A stretch of DNA of 64,000 nt, taken from NCBI RefSeq assembly GCF_007655135.1, contig NC_045129.1:33605122-33669121 (forward strand), given 5' to 3'. The stretch is from Punica granatum. Taxonomy: Eukaryota; Streptophyta; Magnoliopsida; Myrtales; Lythraceae. The notes under the pieces were generated by a model. That model was given only the letters and a program-made list of their open reading frames with translations, ran no database searches and had not been told where the DNA came from. Made by a program: the position numbers and the translations under genes. Shown piece after piece: positions 57,786 to 64,000 of this stretch (the first letter of the stretch is position 1; every line of letters begins with the position of its first letter).

Positions 57786-59790
57786 ATGGCCTTCGGACTC
57801 CGCGTCCATCTTTACCGCATTTTGAACTCCGCGTCCATCTTTACCGCTTTTCGGACTCCGCGTCCAGGACTTCGTGTCCATCTTTACTGCTTTTCGGACT
57901 CCGCGTCCAGGATTCCGTGTCCATCTTTACTGCTTTTCGGACTTCGTGTCCTTCTTTATAGCTTTTCGAACTTCGTGTCCAGGACTCCGTGTCCATTTTT
58001 ACTGCTTTTCGGACTCCGCGTCCATCTTTACTGCTTTTCGGACTTTGCGTCCATCTTTACAGCTTTTCGGACTCCGTGTCCAGGACTCCGCGTCCATCTT
58101 TACTGCTTTTCGGACTCCGCGTCCATCTTTACTGCTTTTCGGACTTTGCGTCCAAGACTCCGCGTCCACCTTTATAGCTTTTCGGACTCCGTGTCCAAGA
58201 CTTCGCGTCCATCTTTACTGCTTTTCGGACTCTGCGTCCAGGACTCCGCGTCCATCTTTATAGCTCTTCGGACTCCGCGTCCATCTTTACAGCTTTTCGG
58301 ACTCCGCGTCCATCTTTACTGCTTTTCGGACTCCGCGTCCATCTTTACTGCTTTTCGGATTTCGCGTCCATCTTTACTGCTTTTCGGACTCCGCGTCCAG
58401 GACTCCGCGTCCATCTTTACTGCTTTTCGGACTCAGCGTCCAAGACTTCGCGTCCATCTTTATAGCTCTTCGGACTCCGCGTCCAGGACTCCGTGTCCAT
58501 CTTTACTGCTTTTCGGACTCCGCGTCCAGGACTCCGGGTCCATCTTTACCGCTTTTCGGACTCCGCGTCCAGGACTCTGCGTCCATCTTTACAGCTTTTC
58601 GGACTCCGCGTCCATCTTTACTGCTTTTCGGACTCCGCGTCCAGGACTCCGCGTCCATCTTTACTGCTTTTCGGATTCCACGTCCATCTTTACTGCTTTT
58701 CGGACTCCGCGTCCATCTTTACTGCTGTTCGGACTCCGCGTCCATCTTTACTGCTCTTCGGACTCCGGGTCCTGGACTCCGCGTCCATCTTTACTGCTCT
58801 TCGGACTCCGCGTCCAGGACTCCGCGTCCATCTTTATTGCTCTTCGGACTCCGCGTCCAGGACTCCTCGTCCATCTTTACTGCTTTTCGGACTCCGCGTC
58901 CAGGACTCCGCGTCCATCTTTACCGCTTTTCGGACTCCGCGTCCAGGACTCCGCGTCCATCTTTACAGCTTTTCCGACTCCGCGTCCAGGACTCCGCGTC
59001 CATCTTTACCGCTTTTCGGACTCCGCGTCCAGGACTCCGCGTCCATCTTTACCGCTTTTCGGACTCCGCGTCCATCTTTACCGCTTTTCGGACTCCGCGT
59101 CCATCTTTACTGCTTTTCGGACTCCGCGTCCATCTTTACTGCTGTTCGGACTCCGCGTCCATCTTTACTGCTCTTCGGACTCCGCGTCCAGGACTCCGCT
59201 TCCATCTTTACTGCTCTTCGGACTCCGCGTCCAGGACTCCGCGTCCATCTTTATTGCTCTTCGGACTCCGCGTCCATCTTTACTGCTCTTCGGACTCCGC
59301 GTCCATCTTTACAGGTTTTCGGACTCCGGGTCCAGGACTCCGCGTCCATCTTTACTGCTTTTCCGACTCCGCGTCCAGGACTCCGCGTCCATCTTTATAG
59401 CTCTTCGGACTCCGCGTCCAGGACTCCGCGTCCATCTTTATAGCTCTTCGGACTCCGCGTCCAGGACTCCGCGTCCAGGACTCCGTGTCCATCTTTACTG
59501 CTTTTCGGACTCCGCGTCCAGGACTCCTTGTCCATCTTTACGGCTTTTCGGACTCCGCGTCCAGGACTCCGTGTCCATCTTTACTGCTTTTCGGACTCCG
59601 CGTCCAGGACTCCGTGTCCATCTTTACTGCGTCCAGGACTCCGTGTCCATCTTTACTGCTTTTCGGACTCCGCGTCCAGGACTTCGTGTCCACCTTTACT
59701 GCTTTTTAAAATTCTTGTTCACTTTTATTGCTTTCCGGACTTCATGTCAACCTTTATCGCTTTTAGGACTTCGTGTTCCCATTTATTGCT
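57786..59790 (+). repeat. Minisatellite in the 3' UTR, 29-bp and 43-bp units
   Basis: The basic unit is CTTTTCGGACTCCGCGTCC plus ATCTTTACTG (29 bp). A 14-bp piece AGGACTCCGCGTCC is inserted in many copies, giving 43 bp. There are roughly fifty units. Copies at both ends are more diverged (for example GGACTTCGTGTCC), while the centre is homogeneous. Tandem arrays in this position are known for Ogre-like elements and can seed satellites. The 767-codon open frame over it (57,786-60,089) is a by-product of the repeat. Confidence 0.95.
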
Positions 59791-59948
59791 TTACGAACTT
59801 TAGCCCTGCATTTGCTTGCCATGACTCCTTTGTCTTTTTTCTCCTACAAACAGGTCCGTTGCTTCTGAGAGAATGGCCAGGTGATCGTCAAGACCGAACG
59901 GGTGCTTCTCATTATCTTTGGCTGCACCCTCTATCCGAGCACGCAACC

Positions 59949-59957
59949 AAAGAGGGG
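59949..59957 (+). other. Polypurine tract
   Basis: AAAGAGGGG, followed by CAAGC directly before the TGTCAG of the 3' LTR. This is the usual plus-strand primer position. Confidence 0.75.
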
Positions 59958-59962
59958 CAAGC

Positions 59963-62900
59963 TGTCAGCACCCAATTTTGGTCTACCGGCTTCAGAGGGG
60001 CAGAATCGTCGTTTTTGCCTCCCGTGAGGGAAGTATTTCCAATTAATTACTTGAGTATTCACGACTTTTTGAAAATGATATTTTCTTGATTTAACACCAA
60101 TTTTATAATTTTTCAAAAATAATACTATTTGGGGACGTTTTCGAATTTCTCGTACATCGACGTCAATTTTCAAAATTCGGGACAAAATTCGAGATTGAAA
60201 ATAATTTTATCGCGTAATATCGATCATCAAATTTTTCGGAGCGTGATGGCGGTCTCGAATTATTTTTCCGACGTCCGATCAAGAAGACGAGATTTTAAAT
60301 TTATACGCGCGTCGATTTTGAAATTCGAAAAAAAAAAAAAAGTCAGCAACGGTCAGAAGTCACTGACTTCTGACCGCTGCTCCTCCTTCATCATTTTCTT
60401 TCCTGTTCTTCTTCTTCCTCTTTTCTTTCTTTTCCTTTTCCTTTTAATCTTCCTCCTGACAGAGTCGGAACCGAGTCTGCTGCGATCAGACCCGAGCTTG
60501 CCGCACGCCAACTCCTCTGCGCACGCGACTTCTCTGCACACGCCAACGATTTCCGACACGCGAACGCCGACTCTCTCTCTCGCTCTCCCTCTCTCTCTCG
60601 ATTCCGGAACAAAACCGGCAACACGGAAAAACTCTCGGGACGGAGGAACGAAAAAAAAAATTTTCCCACAGCTCACGCTCTCCCTCAGATCACCCGGATT
60701 TTTCCCCCGACAGCTCACCCACGGCCGAAAACCTCCAGCTCCTAGCCGAACCCTCAACTCCCCCATAGCTCGACCTCCGAACGCCCGGCCTCGTAGACCC
60801 ACAGCTCCCGATCCCCGACGCCCTCAGCTCACGGCACGATTATCCTGGCCTTCCTCAGCTCACCCGGGAACCCCCAGCTCGAAGTACCCGAAACCCCGCT
60901 GCCCCTCAGCTCGCCCGATCCTCCCGAAAACCCCAGCTCACTCATTCTCATCCCGGCTCTCCCTCAGCTCCAGACCGGTCCACCTACTCCCGGAGCTCTA
61001 CTCCCCGAGACTCCCTCAGCTCGACCGCGCACCCGAATATCTCCCGGCTCCCTCGCCTCCCTCTGTGTTTTAGTGTTTTGGCTAACCGGGTCGTCTCATT
61101 TTTTTTTCGGGTTGAACAGACGGCCGAGACCAGCAACCCAGACAGCACCAGGCGGCCCAGCCCGATCCTCCAGCGGCCCAGCCCGTTTCAGCAGAGCCCA
61201 GTCCGGCCCGGTCCGCCCCCCATCAGTCCGAATCCCTTCGGCCCAATAGTCGGTCTGGCCCACTCGGCCCAATTTGGTCCAGTCCACCCCACCGGATCTC
61301 GGCCCGACCCAACTCGTCCGGCAATTTTCTCTTTTTTTATTTTTTATTTTACAGATTCACCCCCAATCTCCCGAACTAGGTAAATCCCCAACTTAGTGGC
61401 ACGTTTAGGACTCCGCTTCTGAATATTAATGCTTACTTGGATAAATATGATGCGAAATGAATGTTATTGGGCTGTGCGGGTGATCGGATTTGTCTCAAAC
61501 TCGATTTTACGAACTTTCCGTTTGTCTCATTTCAGTACTGAGGAAGCATTTTTATTTTTCGGATCTGCCTTGAATTTTAAAATTATTTCCAGTCAAGTCC
61601 CGGTCATTTTAATATCTTCAAATCAGTCCCTGAACTTTTCGAAATTTTTAAATCAGTCCCTGAACTTTTCGGAATCTTCAGATCAGTCCTGAACTTTTCG
61701 GTATTTTTAAATCAGTCCCTAAACGTTTTACAATTTTCAAATCAGTCCCTAAATGTTTCGGAATTTTCACATTAGTCCCTGAACTTTTCGAATTTTCACA
61801 TCAGTCCCTGAGCTTTTCGGAATTTGTAGATCAGTCCTTTAACTTTTCGGAATTTTCAAATCAGTCCTGAACATTTTCCAAAGACATCCAGCCCTTTCCT
61901 ACTTGGATCACCGACCGACAACGTGTGTGCCATGTTTAAATATTTTATTCTTGTAATTATATGTATACGGCATGACAACGTGTGTGTTTTGCATGATTTT
62001 CTGCTTTCCATGAATCGGTGCCGTTTTATCGATTTCGTTGATATCGTGTTTGCGTGTATGTTTGTATGTGTTTATCATGATCATGGCGGTATCGGTTATG
62101 TAAATTTGTACGTTCGCCGTGCTTGATGTGGTGATATGCTCTTGATCCGTGCTTAAAATGCTTTATCGTTTAAATCGAAACCTCACATGAATCGGGTTAA
62201 TCATGCAAACTCGACCTAAAATTAATTTTTAAATCCTAAGGCGATCGGGAATTAGGATTCGCATCGGACGGTCCATCAATGATCGGCTCGACGGTCCGAA
62301 ACTCGAATATTTAGAGTATTTGGCAAAACATTAATTAATTTAATCAATAATTTCAGTAACGGGTTAATTGGACGTTCACACGATTAATTAATTCACTTGG
62401 CCCTAATAATTTTGTATGAATTGGTAATAAACCGGTAACACGGGTCGATAGGTTGCAAACATGCGTTGGTGCCCTTCTCAAAACTTGCAAATTTTATAAA
62501 ACTCGAGACACGTAGTTCGATGTGACATGGATGTCTAGGAAGGACTTGCGCGTCTTGACTCGAGGCCTCACCTGATTTCAGGAAACTCAGGTCGGGACGT
62601 GGAAGTTCTTCTTATATCACTTCCGGAAAGATTAACCGATCTTTTGGTTTTTCTGGGGTTCTTGACAACTCTGGAAGGTCCAAGGGATCGGTTAGCGCCG
62701 GTCACAGGCCGAGGCGGCCCGTACCACGTAATCTCTTTTCCGAAAATAATTTCCGCATCAAGGGCAAAACCGTCTATTTGCAACTTAGCGACACCCCTAG
62801 GGTTAGAATAATAGAAACACTACGATATCAGGGTAGGGATGGGCTACCTGTCTAGGCGCAGCTTCATCTGCATAGCCCGCTCTATCCGATCGATGAGTTT

Positions 62901-64000
62901 TTGTTATTCTAGCATAGTCTCGGGTAGTTAGTCCGGGTGAATTGGCTCAAAATACAAATACCGGACTAATTATATACTTGGTTAAGACAAAAATGGGCAA
63001 TAGCGGGATAGGCATTAGGTTCTAGGACTCACGAGCGGAATCCATATTCGGTAATAACTTGTAACAATCGTAGTGTCATAACATAGAATAATCCTAAAAG
63101 CAATCCACAAACACAAGATTTGACAATAGACGTCACGTACGTCAAGTCCTCAAAAAATAATGCCAAATGCAAAATACTCTCCCGAGGCGATCCTTGATCG
63201 ATTCGCACCTTGTACCCACTTTGTTTGTTTTAGGGTAGGATTTGTATGCCAAGATACCCCGGTTAATAATTGGTTAATTCACGTAAATTCGGCAATAACA
63301 AAACCCCATTGTTTGTTGTATTTATGTCTGCTTGTTAACATTCTTGCACTTGTTTGTTATGCGGAACGAGCCCAATCCTTTAGGGCACGATTCATAGGGG
63401 GTCCAACACCCCAATCGTAGATCACGGGTCCAATTCCCCTAACACTGAGCGCGCATCTTAATTTCAATTTCGGTCTTTTCAAACCACACGGTGAGCACGA
63501 GTGGAATAATAACCGAACGCGATTCGACCGGGATTCAGTTGTTGTAATTTGTATTTTATTTATTTGAGAGGACAATGTAAGGACTTATGTTATACGTTTA
63601 TTCATGTAAGAATCCCGGTCGGAGAGCGGACGGTCGGAGTGTTTCTTCGAAATTTACGGTGTCAAAACGCGTAAGATGAGCGGAACTTAATTAAGCGGTA
63701 ATTAAATAAAAATGGCAAGCCTAGACAAGTTAGAGTACCGATAGGGCATGCGAGATATAGGCTCGAATGTAACAGAACCCCCGAATTCGGAACCTCGGGT
63801 TTCGCAGACCATATGCCTTAGCAATTAGGTGTACCCCGTACCCCTAGACCCGGGTAACTTGTCGGCCCTCGACCTTTCGGGTCGTAAAATGGCAAGTGGC
63901 GACTCCTTCTCACGTGCGTCCGTCGCGCGTCCCCGGGAAGGTGGACACTCTCAAGCCGCGTTGCATAGGCGCGCGCACGCGTGCCCCGACGAGATGAAAT
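59963..64000 (+). repeat. 3' LTR, lacking about 13 terminal bases at the window edge
   Basis: Starts TGTCAGCACCC and follows the 5' LTR throughout with scattered substitutions and small indels. The most distinct difference is an extra palindrome at 60,351-60,375. It ends at GATGAAAT, 13 bases short of the expected CA end. Confidence 0.93.

Larger units (their letters stand above)
38396..64000 (+). mobile_element. Ogre/Tat-type Ty3/gypsy LTR retrotransposon, about 25.6 kb, inactive
   Basis: Order: 5' LTR, tRNA-Arg-like primer site, ORF1, gag-protease, intron, RT, RNase H, second RNase H, integrase, 3' repeats, polypurine tract, 3' LTR. Size, extra ORF before gag, pol intron and dual RNase H are the known marks of Ogre-like Tat elements. 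The 3' LTR breaks off about 13 bases before its expected end. The copy carries stops in ORF1, gag and pol, a 10-bp duplication, an apparent deletion after protease and a nested inverted LTR, so it cannot encode its own proteins. The LTRs remain very similar (for example, 3 differences over about 180 bases compared), so insertion was recent on an evolutionary scale. Confidence 0.95.

Noticed and set aside
57786..59790. Regular short repeats considered as a CRISPR array
   Set aside because: Units are directly contiguous without unique spacers, and the context is a plant retrotransposon 3' UTR.
57786..60089. Open frame of 767 codons, read as a large repetitive protein
   Set aside because: It is the translation of a non-coding tandem repeat whose unit lacks stops in all plus-strand frames. 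It runs on into the LTR and has no start context or domain.
60129..61073. 314-codon frame in the 3' LTR and its shorter twin at 38,562-39,173
   Set aside because: They lie in low-complexity CT-rich LTR sequence, differ in length because of indels between the LTRs, and show no protein family features.

Overview
This window looks like nuclear DNA of a eudicot plant. It has intron-rich genes with GT...AG splice sites, AT-rich intergenic DNA full of small non-autonomous transposons, tRNA-derived SINEs, and one giant Ty3/gypsy retrotransposon of the Tat/Ogre type. I cannot name the species.

Left part (1-38,395, AT-rich). It carries a tandem cluster of family-1 glycoside hydrolase (GH1, beta-glucosidase) genes, all on the minus strand. 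Only one copy is intact: gene B at 20,651-24,114, 13 exons whose phases I checked one by one, 523 codons plus stop, with both catalytic glutamates. Gene A (7,246-10,379) has a stop codon, a 1-bp deletion and two lost splice acceptors. Gene C (29,636-34,922) has a 1-bp insertion, a lost splice acceptor and a Glu-to-Lys change of the catalytic acid/base. Copy D (11,956-13,090) keeps only the last two exons, an intron-2 block and a promoter block. A decayed Ulp1-type (C48) peptidase gene lies at 15,621-17,272. Several small elements are delimited by clear target-site duplications: two Mutator-like (9 bp), two hAT-like (8 bp), one Tourist-like (TTA) and one SINE (18 bp). For one Mutator-like element an empty site is present inside the same window. 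A run of 43 consecutive G sits at 5,928-5,970.

Right part (38,396-64,000, GC-richer). This is a single LTR retrotransposon of about 25.6 kb, complete except for roughly the last 13 bp of its 3' LTR. In order it holds a 4.0-kb LTR, a tRNA-Arg-like primer site, an extra ORF before gag, gag-protease, a 211-bp intron, RT, RNase H, a second RNase H, integrase, a hairpin-like repeat region, a minisatellite of about 2 kb, a polypurine tract and the 3' LTR. Splicing the intron restores the pol reading frame exactly, as known for Ogre elements. The copy is dead. It has stops in ORF1, gag and pol (twice), a 10-bp tandem duplication, an apparent deletion at the end of protease, and a related 4.9-kb LTR inserted backwards into RT.

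Together the window shows local gene duplication followed by decay of all but one enzyme gene, next to a young but heavily damaged giant retroelement.
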